Origin: Sporosarcina sp. FSL K6-3457
GTDB taxonomy: Bacteria > Bacillota > Bacilli > Bacillales_A > Planococcaceae
NCBI RefSeq assembly: GCF_038007285.1
Contig: NZ_JBBOWX010000001.1
Span: 3,303,501-3,367,500 of the forward strand
Length of the DNA: 64,000 nt
Reading direction: 5' to 3'
Position 1 is the stretch's first letter, and every line of letters starts with the position of its first letter. The position numbers and the translations under genes were made by a program. Below the pieces are notes generated by a model. The model saw only the letters and a program-made list of their open reading frames with translations, was not told the origin of the DNA and made no database searches. Of this stretch, positions 37,929 to 47,654 are shown one piece after another.

Positions 37929-40340
37929 TTAATAAATAGACACTGGTTCAACGTCAACGGTCATTATTAAACCTGCTTTAATCCAGTCTGTGCGGTAGTA
38001 TTTAATGAGCTGTTGCAGCGTTTCTGTCAACTTTGGCTCTTTTTTGTATTTTATCAAACATTGGTAACGATATCTATTATTGACACGGCTAATGGCAGCC
38101 GCGGTTGGACCGATAATGACGGTGTTTGGCGATAAGTTCCCTTTTAGGAACCTAGCCCCCTTATCCGCAAAGTCAGCTACTTTCAGCAAATCTTCATGCG
38201 TGAACTGGACAAGTGTAAAAAAATAAAAGGGCGGGTAGCCATATTGCTTCCTTGCCGCCATCTCCAAATGATAAAAGGGTTCGTAGTGTTGGGCTTTTGC
38301 CAACTCGATAGCGTAATGCTCTGGAGAATACGTTTGAATAAAAACCTCTCCAGGCAATTCATGGCGACCTGCTCGTCCACTCACTTGCGTCATGAGCTGA
38401 AATGTCTTTTCCGCAGCACGGAAATCGGCTAAATGTAGCGTCGTATCAGCCGCCAGTACACCAACTAAAGTAATATTCGGGAAATCGAGCCCCTTGGCAA
38501 TCATTTGCGTCCCGAGTAAAATATCCGCCTGTCCTTCACTGAATTGCCTTAACAACCGTTCATGAGATCCTTTTTGCCTTGTCGTATCAACATCCATCCG
38601 AATGACACGTGCTTCTGGAAATAGTTTCGCAATTTCTTCTTGCGCTTTTTGTGTACCAGTCCCAAAAAATCGGATATGATCACTTTTACATTGTGGACAT
38701 TCAAGGGGTACATGCTCCTCATGGCCACAGTAATGGCATTTCAGCCGTTCATTCGCACGATGATAGGTCAGCGATATATCACAGTTCGGACATTCCACAA
38801 CAGTTCCACAGTCCCTACATAACACGAAGGAAGAAAACCCCCGCTTATTGAGGAATAAAACCGTCTGTTCCCCTCTCGCCAAGCGAATACGAACCGCTTC
38901 CGCCAATGGCAATGAAAACATCGAGCGGTTGCCATTTTTTAATTCGTCTCGCATATCGACGACTGTTACCGCAGGAAGTTCCTGGTCTTTTGCTCGTCTA
39001 GTCAACGTCAGCAATGTATAGACACCTTTCGATGCCCGCGCATAGGATTCCAATGACGGTGTCGCACTTCCTAAAATAACCGGACAGCCAAAGTATTCCG
39101 ACCGCTTAATGGCGACATCTCGCGCATGGTAACGTGGTGTATCTTCTTGCTTATAGGTCGATTCATGCTCTTCATCGAGAATAATGATACCGATATTTTC
39201 AAACGGAGCAAATATCGCCGATCTTGCGCCAACGACAACCTTGACTTCGCCTCGTTGAATTTTGCGCCACTCATCGTATTTCTCCCCAGCAGATAATCCA
39301 CTATGCATCACTGCAACAAGCGGTCCGAAACGTTCTTTAAAACGCGATGTCATTTGTGGTGTCAAGGAGATTTCCGGGACAAGAACGATTGCTTCCTGGC
39401 CTTTATCCAACACATGCTTAATAGCTCGTAAATAGATTTCCGTTTTTCCACTGCCTGTGATGCCGTGTAGAAGGAACGTCTCGGCTTTTTGCTGATCTGT
39501 AGTATTTCTAATCGCCTCAAGCGCAATACGTTGCTCTTCGGTCAGTTCCACAGGAATAGCTGTATCTTTCAACTGTGGTGCTTCCGGCTCCCGGTATACT
39601 TCAGCGTATTCTTCTGAAGCAGCCCCTCTTTCAATAACCGCTTTTAACACAGCAGGCTGAATACCCGATTGCTCCATCAGTTGTTTCGCCAGTATCACCT
39701 GTCCCGCATGGTCTTTCATCCAATGCAGCAATTCAATTTGCTTTTTCGCATTGGCAGAAATGGTGTCGAGCACCGTTTGCAGTGTTTCATCACTCGCGAT
39801 TTGAATCATGCGTACTTTTTTGACAGCCGTTTTTTGATTGACAGTTGTGTCGACTGTAATAATGCCTTGTTCAGCATAGTGTTTCACTGTTTTTAGCAGA
39901 CCTAATTGGTCGGCTTCTTTCAATGAAACTCGTTGCCTCCCTGCAAGAAATTGTCGAAAATCCTCATCTTCAATACGCTCTGGTGCCTCAACAACGATGA
40001 ATTTTTCATATTTCGCACGCATAGCGGCTGGTAGCATCACCTGTAGCGCATCAATTTCATAGGCCAATGTTTGCGTTGCTAACCAACGTGATAAGTCTAG
40101 TAGCTCCGCAGAAATCACTGGTTCTAAATCTATCAATTCATCAATCGGCTTCAATTTGGCTACATCAAGTCCGCTCTCTTCTTTTAATGCAGTCACATAG
40201 CCTAGCACTTTCCTCGGGCCAAACGGTACTTTCACACGGATACCCGCTTCAATGACAGCTACCATCGTGTCGGGTACAAGATAATCGAACGGCCGATCAA
40301 TCGGATAAGCCGACACGTCGACAATGATTTCAGCGATCAT
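37929..40340 (-). CDS. priA: Primosomal protein N' (replication restart helicase PriA)
   Basis: Restarts collapsed replication forks. The 803-residue product has an N-terminal DNA-binding region (about 1-250), helicase motifs LLHGITGSGKTEIYLRAI and LDEEHESTYKQ, and a zinc-binding cysteine cluster within CRDCGTVVECPNCDISL and CHYCGHEEHVPLECPQC. The ATG at 40340 (MIAEIIVDVS) fits relatives; a GTG at 40352 is also open. It overlaps coaBC by 11 bp. Confidence 0.97.
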   Translation of the reverse strand: MIAEIIVDVSAYPIDRPFDYLVPDTMVAVIEAGIRVKVPFGPRKVLGYVTALKEESGLDVAKLKPIDELIDLEPVISAELLDLSRWLATQTLAYEIDALQVMLPAAMRAKYEKFIVVEAPERIEDEDFRQFLAGRQRVSLKEADQLGLLKTVKHYAEQGIITVDTTVNQKTAVKKVRMIQIASDETLQTVLDTISANAKKQIELLHWMKDHAGQVILAKQLMEQSGIQPAVLKAVIERGAASEEYAEVYREPEAPQLKDTAIPVELTEEQRIALEAIRNTTDQQKAETFLLHGITGSGKTEIYLRAIKHVLDKGQEAIVLVPEISLTPQMTSRFKERFGPLVAVMHSGLSAGEKYDEWRKIQRGEVKVVVGARSAIFAPFENIGIIILDEEHESTYKQEDTPRYHARDVAIKRSEYFGCPVILGSATPSLESYARASKGVYTLLTLTRRAKDQELPAVTVVDMRDELKNGNRSMFSLPLAEAVRIRLARGEQTVLFLNKRGFSSFVLCRDCGTVVECPNCDISLTYHRANERLKCHYCGHEEHVPLECPQCKSDHIRFFGTGTQKAQEEIAKLFPEARVIRMDVDTTRQKGSHERLLRQFSEGQADILLGTQMIAKGLDFPNITLVGVLAADTTLHLADFRAAEKTFQLMTQVSGRAGRHELPGEVFIQTYSPEHYAIELAKAQHYEPFYHLEMAARKQYGYPPFYFFTLVQFTHEDLLKVADFADKGARFLKGNLSPNTVIIGPTAAAISRVNNRYRYQCLIKYKKEPKLTETLQQLIKYYRTDWIKAGLIMTVDVEPVSIY

Positions 40341-41547
40341 TGAGCTGTTCACTTTCTTCTTTCAGAATCGCTTCAAATAGCACTTTTGCCAATTCTTTTT
40401 TTGCCATCGCTTGGAATGGTTGATGTGTACCACGTTTGGATAACAGTGTAACAACGTTTGTATCACTGCCAAATCCTCCATTCGGGTCCGTGACATCATT
40501 GACAATAACGTAATCTAAGTTTTTACTTTCTAATTTCCCCGCACCATAGCCAACTGCATTCGTCGTTTCCGCAGCAAAGCCTACGAGAATTTGGTCAGTT
40601 TTAATGCCACCCATTGTCTTTAAAATATCAGTCGTTCGTTCGAGCTCAATGACCGAGTCTCCCACTTGCTTCTTCATCTTTTCTGGATGAATATCTTTTG
40701 GGCGATAATCAGCAACAGCAGCTGATTTCACAACAATATCGGCATTATCGAATTGTGCACGCACTGCCTCCAGCATTTCGGCTGCACTTTCTACGTCGAT
40801 AACCGTCATACCAACAGGCTTATCCAGTCCAACTGGTCCAGAAATAAGCACCGTTTCTGCTCCAAGGGCTGCAGCTGCTTCTGCCATCGCATAGCCCATT
40901 TTGCCACTAGAGAAATTCGATACGTAGCGAACCGGGTCAATCCGTTCACGTGTCGGACCAGCAGTGACAATAACTTTTTTGCCAGACAACGGCAGGTTTT
41001 TCGTTGTTGTAAATCGTTGCGTAATCAGTTCCACAATTTTTTCCGGCTCTTCTAAACGCCCTTTACCTACATAACCACATGCCAAAAAGCCCTCAGATGG
41101 TTCGATGAAGCGGTAACCGTCCTCGTGCAAAGTATTTATATTGCGTATAACCGCTTTATTTTCATACATATGAACATTCATAGCAGGTGCTATCCACACT
41201 TCAGCTGTTGTCGCTAATAATGTCGTCGTGACCATATCATCCGCAATGCCGTTTGCTAGTTTCCCAATGACATTTGCTGTTGCCGGAGCAACCACAACAA
41301 GGTCAGCCCAATCAGCCAAATCGATATGCGCAATGACACGAGAATCTTTTTCATCAAACGTATCAATAAATACATCATTGCGAGACATCGCTTGGAAAGT
41401 CAGCGGCGTGACAAATTGCTGTGCCGACTCCGTCATGATTACCTTCACATGTGCCCCTGCCTGCGATAACTTACTCACAAGTGCAACCGCTTTATAAACC
41501 GCAATTCCACCAGTAACACAAAGGAGGATTTTTTTGTTTACTAACAC
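40330..41547 (-). CDS. coaBC: Bifunctional phosphopantothenoylcysteine decarboxylase/synthetase
   Basis: Two consecutive steps of coenzyme A synthesis. In the 405-residue product the N-terminal CoaC flavoprotein half (about 1-180) has VTGGIAVYKAV, APAMNVHMYEN (catalytic-loop region) and GFLACGYVGKGRL, and the CoaB half (about 185-405) has TAGPTRERIDPVRYVSNFSSGKMG. The GTG at 41547 (MLVNKKILLCV) is chosen because AAAGG lies 9 bases upstream, while the ATG at 41556 abuts it. Confidence 0.96.
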   Translation of the reverse strand: MLVNKKILLCVTGGIAVYKAVALVSKLSQAGAHVKVIMTESAQQFVTPLTFQAMSRNDVFIDTFDEKDSRVIAHIDLADWADLVVVAPATANVIGKLANGIADDMVTTTLLATTAEVWIAPAMNVHMYENKAVIRNINTLHEDGYRFIEPSEGFLACGYVGKGRLEEPEKIVELITQRFTTTKNLPLSGKKVIVTAGPTRERIDPVRYVSNFSSGKMGYAMAEAAAALGAETVLISGPVGLDKPVGMTVIDVESAAEMLEAVRAQFDNADIVVKSAAVADYRPKDIHPEKMKKQVGDSVIELERTTDILKTMGGIKTDQILVGFAAETTNAVGYGAGKLESKNLDYVIVNDVTDPNGGFGSDTNVVTLLSKRGTHQPFQAMAKKELAKVLFEAILKEESEQLNDR

Positions 41548-41632
41548 TGTCCTCATCCTTTCTAAAATGACAAACTCCCAAAGAAAATTCGTTTCTAAGG
41601 GAGTATGACGTATGGCTATTTTAAATAGAAAA

Positions 41633-41663
41633 GCGTAGGGCGTCTGGCGCCCGGAGCCTAGAG
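41633..41663 (-). repeat. Short hairpin resembling the ends of the 114-nt repeat
   Basis: Behind rpoZ the minus strand reads CTCTAGGCTCCGGGCGCCAG then ACGCCCTACGC and TTTTC. Start and end match the two ends of the element at 19544-19657 with the middle deleted. GGGCG pairs with CGCCC, so it may serve as the rpoZ terminator. Relationship is tentative. Confidence 0.45.
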
Positions 41664-41675
41664 AAAAAAATTCTA

Positions 41676-41900
41676 TTATACTTCGTCTTCGTAAATGATG
41701 GAGTCATCTTGTTTTGCTTTTGACAATACGCCAGCTGCAACTTCTTCAAGTGCTTTCCCAACGTTTTTATGTGATTTATATGAAGTGAGAAGTCGTGTTC
41801 CCTCTTCCTGCATTTCACGTGCGCGTTTTGAAGCAAGTGTAACCAGTGTGTATTTAGAATCGACTTGTTCTTTTAATGAATCGAGTGTTGGTGTTAACAT
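41676..41900 (-). CDS. rpoZ: DNA-directed RNA polymerase omega subunit
   Basis: Small RNA polymerase subunit that aids beta' assembly. The 74-residue protein MLTPTLDSLKEQVDSKYTLV has the usual TLASKRAREM helix and an acidic end. It follows gmk by 3 bp, as in most Firmicutes. Confidence 0.96.
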   Translation of the reverse strand: MLTPTLDSLKEQVDSKYTLVTLASKRAREMQEEGTRLLTSYKSHKNVGKALEEVAAGVLSKAKQDDSIIYEDEV

Positions 41901-41903
41901 AAT

Positions 41904-42557
<654 letters not shown>

Positions 42558-42613
42558 TCATTCGACGCAAACATGCCTGCCCCGATCTTTTCGATCAAAA
42601 CAATTCTTAACGT

Positions 42614-42622
42614 ATTATACCA
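42614..42622 (-). promoter_or_regulatory. Extended -10 box for gmk-rpoZ
   Basis: TGGTATAAT on the minus strand is a TGn-TATAAT extended -10 element about 90 bp upstream of gmk. No convincing -35 hexamer is seen. Confidence 0.5.
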
Positions 42623-42677
42623 TATCACACGCATAGAGTGGTAAAATGGGACAAAACGAATTGAAAGAGGAATCAGT

Positions 42678-44369
42678 ATGGCATTTGACGGTTTATTCAC
42701 CACGGCGATGGTGCAGGAATTGCAGGTTCTGAAAAACGGCCGCATTTCTAAAATTCATCAGCCGAACGCACAAGAAGTCGTATTTCTAATCCGTTCAGGC
42801 GGTAAAAATCATAAACTTCTTATTTCTATCCATTCATCCTATTCACGTGTTCAACTGACCGAAGAGGCAATTACAAACCCTTCAGAGCCTCCGATGTTTT
42901 GCATGGTATTGCGCAAGCATCTTGAAGGCGGGACGATTACAGCCATTGACCAATTCGGCACAGATCGAATTATTACGTTCGATATTCAGGCTAAAAATGA
43001 AATCGGTGATGATATTAGTCGAAGATTGTATGTTGAAATTATGGGCCGGCATAGTAACTTACTAATCGTCGATCCAGATCGCGACATCATCATCGATAGT
43101 ATGAAACATTTACCACCATCGGTAAACAGTTATCGAACAATATTACCTGGGCAGCCTTTTATACCTGCACCGCCGCAAGACAAAGTGGATCCATTTAGCG
43201 TGGGCGAGCAACAATTTGGTACGCTACTGCCACAGTTTGACAGTGCTCGCGATGTCGTCGGTACTTTTTCAGGGTTCTCACCTATAAATGCAGAAGAATT
43301 ATTGTTTAGAATGAAGGACGTCCCTGCGAATGAAAAATTTGCTGTGTTTACAGCGTTCCTTGCTTCATTTAAAGGTACAGCTAGCGCACCAAATATTGCA
43401 GAAATCGGGACGAAAACAGTATTTTCCGCCGCCGCGTTATCACATGCGGATAAAACAATTGCAGAGTACGGCACACTTGGTGATTTATTGGATAAAGTGT
43501 ATTTTGCACGGGCTGAAAGAGAGCGCGTCAAATCGCAAGCGGCAGATTTGGAACGCTGGCTTGATAATGAAATTGCCAAATTGAATTTGAAAGTGAAAAA
43601 GCTATCAAAAGAACAAGAGGCTGCTGGGAAACTGGATACGTTCCAGCTGTACGGCGAATTGTTGACCGCCAATAGTTATGCTTTACAAAAAGGGATGACA
43701 GAGGCAGTTGTCAATAATTATTACGAGGAAGGAACGACGGTGACTATACCGCTCGACCCAAGAAAAACACCCATTGATAACGCACAGCGTTTTTATTCAC
43801 GTTATGCGAAAGCGAAAACGGCACTCATTATGATTGCCGAACAGCTAGAAAAAGCAGCCGAGGATATTGCCTACTTTGAAATGATTAAACAGCAAGTCAT
43901 GCAAGCCTCTCCTGAAGACATCGAAGAAATACGTGAAGAGCTCGCGGAACTCGGTTTCCTGAAGGCGCGCAAGCTGAAAAAGAAGAGTAAACCTAAGAAA
44001 CCAGCACCGGAAACGTATATCTCATCTACTGGTGTGAAAATTTCAGTTGGGAAAAATAATAAGCAAAATGATTATTTGACGTTCAAGATTGCTGCACGCG
44101 ATCAAACTTGGCTCCATACGAAAGATATTCCCGGATCACACGTCGTCATTCACGATACGAATCCTGATGAAGAAACGATTCGTGAAGCGGCGATTTTATC
44201 AGCCTATTTCAGTAAGGCGCGCGGTTCGTCATCTGTACCTGTTGACTATACCGAAGTGCGGCATGTCAAAAAGCCGAACGGATCGAAGCCCGGATTTGTT
44301 ATTTATTTCGAGCAGAAAACGATGTTTGTCACGCCTGATGAGGATGTTGTCATGAAATTGAGGAAGTGA
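42678..44369 (+). CDS. rqcH: Rqc2 homolog RqcH (NFACT family)
   Basis: Binds stalled 50S-peptidyl-tRNA complexes and recruits Ala-tRNA to add alanine tails that mark nascent chains for degradation; formerly described as a fibronectin-binding protein. The 563-residue protein has an NFACT-N domain starting MAFDGLFTTAMVQEL with the functional DR pair at residues 96-97, a coiled coil (about 280-330), helix-hairpin region, and a C-terminal NFACT-R domain (WLHTKDIPGSHVVIH). The ATG follows AAAGAGGAA. It is transcribed on the plus strand, divergent from gmk. Confidence 0.96.
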   Translation: MAFDGLFTTAMVQELQVLKNGRISKIHQPNAQEVVFLIRSGGKNHKLLISIHSSYSRVQLTEEAITNPSEPPMFCMVLRKHLEGGTITAIDQFGTDRIITFDIQAKNEIGDDISRRLYVEIMGRHSNLLIVDPDRDIIIDSMKHLPPSVNSYRTILPGQPFIPAPPQDKVDPFSVGEQQFGTLLPQFDSARDVVGTFSGFSPINAEELLFRMKDVPANEKFAVFTAFLASFKGTASAPNIAEIGTKTVFSAAALSHADKTIAEYGTLGDLLDKVYFARAERERVKSQAADLERWLDNEIAKLNLKVKKLSKEQEAAGKLDTFQLYGELLTANSYALQKGMTEAVVNNYYEEGTTVTIPLDPRKTPIDNAQRFYSRYAKAKTALIMIAEQLEKAAEDIAYFEMIKQQVMQASPEDIEEIREELAELGFLKARKLKKKSKPKKPAPETYISSTGVKISVGKNNKQNDYLTFKIAARDQTWLHTKDIPGSHVVIHDTNPDEETIREAAILSAYFSKARGSSSVPVDYTEVRHVKKPNGSKPGFVIYFEQKTMFVTPDEDVVMKLRK

Positions 44370-44392
44370 CTGGGGCGGTGATTCCGGGCGAG

Positions 44393-44490
44393 TCGCTGGT
44401 ATTTTGCGAATAGTCGCCGGTAAATTCGGAAATTCGCTAGTGTTTTGTGAAAAGTCGCTGGTAAATTCGGAAACTCGCTCATATTTCCTA
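44393..44490 (+). repeat. Tandem array of five 20-21 nt units behind rqcH
   Basis: TCGC-headed units start at 44393, 44414, 44434, 44455 and 44475, alternating 21 and 20 nt. Two sub-types alternate: TCGCTGGTATTTTGCGAATA and TCGCCGGTAAATTCGGAAAT. It begins about 20 bp behind the rqcH stop codon and ends before the rqcH terminator. The core CGCYRRTA and the period match the array behind recG. Confidence 0.85.
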
Positions 44491-44511
44491 CACATATACG
44501 TATCTTTCTAA

Positions 44512-44562
44512 AAAAGTGCCTAGTCTACAACAATTCAAAGTTGTTATAGACTAGGCACTTTT
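44512..44562. terminator. rqcH terminator
   Basis: AAAAGTGCCTAGTCTA pairs perfectly with TAGACTAGGCACTTTT over 16 bp, extended by CAACAA/TTGTT, and can act in both directions. Confidence 0.88.
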
Positions 44563-44824
44563 ATAGCGGATATAAAACTTTATGGCAATGATCAATTTGT
44601 TCACGTAAAGCTGCTGATGCACAATCATATAAAACGAGATCAATTTTCAAAAGAGTATCCAACTCATTTTCCACTTGCTCTGCTAGTAACAGCCATTGCA
44701 TCTCCCATTGACACTCCCCCTGTCCCGATACTATTTCCACCTATTACAAATTCTTTTGATAACAAACTTCTTCTATGGTTTAATAATAAGAAAAGTTTAA
44801 CTTGGCAGAAAGCAGGTACATAAC
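44563..44824. other. Intergenic stretch before the MOSC gene
   Basis: About 260 bp. A plus-strand open frame at 44617-44823 (68 codons) runs up to the MOSC start but has no ribosome site, no family resemblance and an odd proline-rich composition, so it is not called. No clear promoter hexamers were found. Confidence 0.4.
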
Positions 44825-45487
44825 ATGACAACCAGTATTGAATTAAAAAACCTATCCATCGGCTTACCGAAGAAAATGAAGTATGGTAACGACAAAGAAC
44901 TTGAAACGGCTATTTGTAAAGAAACAGTAGAGGAAGTCTTTCTAGCAAAAGAAGGCTTTCGAGGAGATGGCGTGGCTGATTTAAAACATCATGGCGGGCT
45001 TGACCGCGCAGTTTGTGTTTATCCTTATGAGCACTATGCACGTTGGGAGCAGGAGTTTAACAATCCCCTTCCACGCGCAGCTTTCGGAGAAAATATAACC
45101 GTGACGAATATGCTCGAACAAGACATTCATATCGGGGATGTTTTTCGTCTTGGAGATGCTGTGATCCAAGTGACACAGGGCCGAATTCCATGCAGCACGA
45201 TTACGAAAAGAACTGACCTGCCTCCCCTTATGAAAGGGATGGTTGATACAGGATTTACGGGTTATTTGTGCCGTGTACTTGAAGAAGGCATTGTTCACGA
45301 AGATTCGACCATTACATTAGTCAAATCACATCCACAACAAATTTCTATCCTTTTTGCCAACCAACTTTATTTCCACCGTCCAAAGGACATTGAAGGTATT
45401 CAAAAAGTGCTGGCTGTTCAGGAGCTTGCGCAAGATTGGCGGGAGAAGTTGACAAAGCGATTGGAGAAATTAACAAATCCCGTATGA
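44825..45487 (+). CDS. MOSC domain-containing protein (YiiM/YflK type)
   Basis: MOSC proteins bind molybdenum cofactor or act in resistance to N-hydroxylated bases (YiiM with 6-N-hydroxylaminopurine). The 220-residue protein has the MOSC core (about 30-165) with LKHHGGLDRAVCVYPYEHY, the FGENITV strand and the TQGRIPCSTITKRT segment carrying the conserved cysteine, followed by a C-terminal helical (3-alpha) domain. No Moco biosynthesis or ferredoxin-reductase gene lies next to it. It stands alone with its own terminator. The substrate is not known. Confidence 0.85.
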   Translation: MTTSIELKNLSIGLPKKMKYGNDKELETAICKETVEEVFLAKEGFRGDGVADLKHHGGLDRAVCVYPYEHYARWEQEFNNPLPRAAFGENITVTNMLEQDIHIGDVFRLGDAVIQVTQGRIPCSTITKRTDLPPLMKGMVDTGFTGYLCRVLEEGIVHEDSTITLVKSHPQQISILFANQLYFHRPKDIEGIQKVLAVQELAQDWREKLTKRLEKLTNPV

Positions 45488-45525
45488 AACTTTTATGTGT
45501 TACAAAATATCAATGAAATGTAAAG

Positions 45526-45567
45526 GACTATCCCGAAAGTTTATCCTGATTGACTTCCGGAGTAGTC
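45526..45567 (+). terminator. Terminator behind the MOSC gene
   Basis: GACTATCCCGAAAGT pairs with ACTTCCGGAGTAGTC with two mismatches and one G-U pair, followed by ACTTTT. Confidence 0.6.
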
Positions 45568-45661
45568 ACTTTTCATGTCATCCAATTGCCACAATATCAA
45601 CTCCATTGCTAAGATTAACAATGATACAATTAGAAGTAATTGACTTTTAAGGAGGGTTTCG

Positions 45662-46846
45662 ATGTCTTCACAATCACTACTTAGTTTAAGCAGTACAGCA
45701 CTTTATATTTCATTTTTCGCGTATTTAATTGCCATCATTCCTTTTGGCTTATCGGTAAAATCGCCGAAGAAGATTTTTTCAAGAATAGGTATTGGCTTGA
45801 CGACTATTGGCTTTGTATTACAGCTCGTATATTTTGCAACAAGATGGTATGTTGCTGGACATGCGCCCGTCAGCAATATGTATGAATTTATGACGTTCTT
45901 TGGCATTATGCTGATTGGTAGTTTCTTGATAATGTATTATTTATATCGTCAGAGTGTCATTGGACTTTTTGCCCTACCGATTGCATTGCTCATTCTCGGC
46001 TTTGCTAATGCTTTTTCAAAAGATGTAACACCGCTGATTCCAGCGCTACAGAGTCATTGGTTAACGATCCACGTTATCACAGTTGCTTTTTCTAGCGCTG
46101 TGTTATCTATCTCCTTTGTGACAGGTATCATATATTTGTTAAAAACCGTGAATCCGAATAAAAAAAATAAGCAGTCATTCTTTTTGGAGCTTGTGATGTA
46201 TTTCATGGTAATTGTACTTGGTTTCATTGGCATGACAAGCACATTCAGTGCAATGGATTATACGAAAAGCCTGCAATTTGAAAATCGGACTGCTGAGATG
46301 GAAGTGTATACGTACAAGTTGCCAGCGATTACGGTTCCAAAAAACGCAACCATTGTGGAAGCAACTGAAGTTACCAGTCAAAAAAATGGGCTAATCGAAA
46401 TTCCTAATACCATTCATGCACAGAAATTAAATACAATTATCTGGTCATTTGTAGCCGGAACGATTCTTTATTTACTCATACGTCTGATTACAAGGCGTAC
46501 AATTATTGCCTTGCTCAAACCGCTGACCAACAAAGTGAATCCGGCTACAATGGATGAAATTACGTATCGTTCTGTCGTTATTGGCTTTCCTTTATTCGCG
46601 CTCGGTGGGCTATTATTCGCCATGATTTGGGCGCATATGGCATGGAGCCGATTCTGGGGCTGGGATCCGAAGGAAGTGTGGGCTCTTATCACATTCTTAT
46701 TTTACGCCGGCATGCTCCATCTACGAATCGGCAAGGGATGGGAAGGCGAAAAAACAGCTTGGATGGCAATTATCGGCTTCGGCATTATTGTTTTCAACCA
46801 AATATTTGTCAACTTGATTATTTCAGGGCTACATTCTTATGCTTAG
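45662..46846 (+). CDS. ccsB: c-type cytochrome biogenesis protein, ResC/CcsA (CcsB-named) family
   Basis: System II heme handling protein that works with ResB in covalent attachment of heme to apocytochrome c outside the membrane. The 394-residue protein has about eight membrane helices, the N-terminal HAPVSNMYEF segment, HWLTIHVITVAFSSAVLS, a long extracytoplasmic loop (about 195-260), and the tryptophan-rich WWD motif WAHMAWSRFWGWDPKEVWAL near 320-340 that binds heme. The partner ResB is not adjacent, which is unusual because resB-resC normally lie together; it is probably encoded elsewhere and this may be a second copy. The ATG follows AAGGAGG. Naming differs between species (resC, ccsA, ccsB). 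Confidence 0.9.
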   Translation: MSSQSLLSLSSTALYISFFAYLIAIIPFGLSVKSPKKIFSRIGIGLTTIGFVLQLVYFATRWYVAGHAPVSNMYEFMTFFGIMLIGSFLIMYYLYRQSVIGLFALPIALLILGFANAFSKDVTPLIPALQSHWLTIHVITVAFSSAVLSISFVTGIIYLLKTVNPNKKNKQSFFLELVMYFMVIVLGFIGMTSTFSAMDYTKSLQFENRTAEMEVYTYKLPAITVPKNATIVEATEVTSQKNGLIEIPNTIHAQKLNTIIWSFVAGTILYLLIRLITRRTIIALLKPLTNKVNPATMDEITYRSVVIGFPLFALGGLLFAMIWAHMAWSRFWGWDPKEVWALITFLFYAGMLHLRIGKGWEGEKTAWMAIIGFGIIVFNQIFVNLIISGLHSYA

Positions 46847-46897
46847 TAGAATATTTCGCTATATATGTTGAACTTATGATTGTGACATAATCACCAG

Positions 46898-46975
46898 CGA
46901 AGGCGACTACTGGGGTGGCCGAAGCGATAAGACTGCCAATGGTTTTCTGGCTGGCTTATCGCGGGAGGCATCCCC
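46898..46975 (+). repeat. 78-nt structured repeat, copy E
   Basis: Plus-strand copy of the element at 35000-35078, behind the ResC-like gene and before its terminator. Stem GCGATAAG/CTTATCGC and the outer G/C arms are intact. Even the bases before it (TGTTGAA...TGATT) resemble those before copy D. Confidence 0.8.
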
Positions 46976-47050
46976 GAGGAAGGATGTAGTTCAATCCTTC
47001 CCTAGCGCCAAGCGGTTTTAGTAGGATTCTTTAGTTCAACTTATATAGTG

Positions 47051-47092
47051 AAAAAAGCGACTCAACATGTATACAAGTTGAGTCGCTTTTTT
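47051..47092. terminator. Terminator behind the ResC-like gene
   Basis: AAAAAAGCGACTCAAC pairs perfectly with GTTGAGTCGCTTTTTT around a 10-nt loop; strong, usable in both directions. Confidence 0.9.
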
Positions 47093-47654
47093 CATTTCAA
47101 TAATCTAGCTCCTTTATCAATTAAAGATGGGAAAGTTTTTTAGGCTCTGAACAAGACTCGACGATCATTCTTCACGAAGGGAAATAAAGGAAATAAAAAA
47201 GTGTGGTAAGCTTGTATTGGGTAATGAATGGCTGATGGTGAACAGTCCAGATCATTAGGGATTTACATGTAGTTAATTTGCGGTTTGTTGAACACATATC
47301 ATTATCATGAGGGGGCTAGTATCGATAATAGATAACTTACTATACAATGCACGCCGCTCAGCATGAAAGAGGCTATTGTTTTGTTGGAAATAAAAAAGGG
47401 AATTGTCAACCATTTGTATGGATGCACGAAAAGACGAATGTACAGTCATTCTTCGCTAGAGAAACTCCCCATACTACAGCAAATTCTTTATCCGATGAGG
47501 CTATAAAGAATTGCCTTCTTTGTCATTCTTCTTTAATGAGAGAGGCACCATGCCCTCTCTTCTGGTAATTTCTGCTTACACTATTGCGCTTACTTATACC
47601 CGATTAATTTTTAATCCATATCATATATGGAAAAATTGAGGAGGAAATAAGAAC
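47093..47654. other. 560-bp upstream region of the OpuAC-like gene
   Basis: No convincing gene. A plus-strand open frame at 47347-47568 (73 codons) lacks a ribosome site and resembles no family I know. A small hairpin GAGAGGCaccatGCCCTCTC lies near 47538-47560, and CCATAT/ATATGG lies just before the opuAC ribosome site. A candidate -10 TACAAT at about 47343 has no good -35. Long untranslated leader or decayed DNA are both possible. Confidence 0.4.

Noticed and set aside
44617-44823. Plus-strand 68-codon open frame before the MOSC gene
   Set aside because: No ribosome site, proline-rich odd composition, no recognisable family; likely chance.
47347-47568. Plus-strand 73-codon open frame before the opuAC-like gene
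   Set aside because: No ribosome site and no family resemblance; codon usage looks random.
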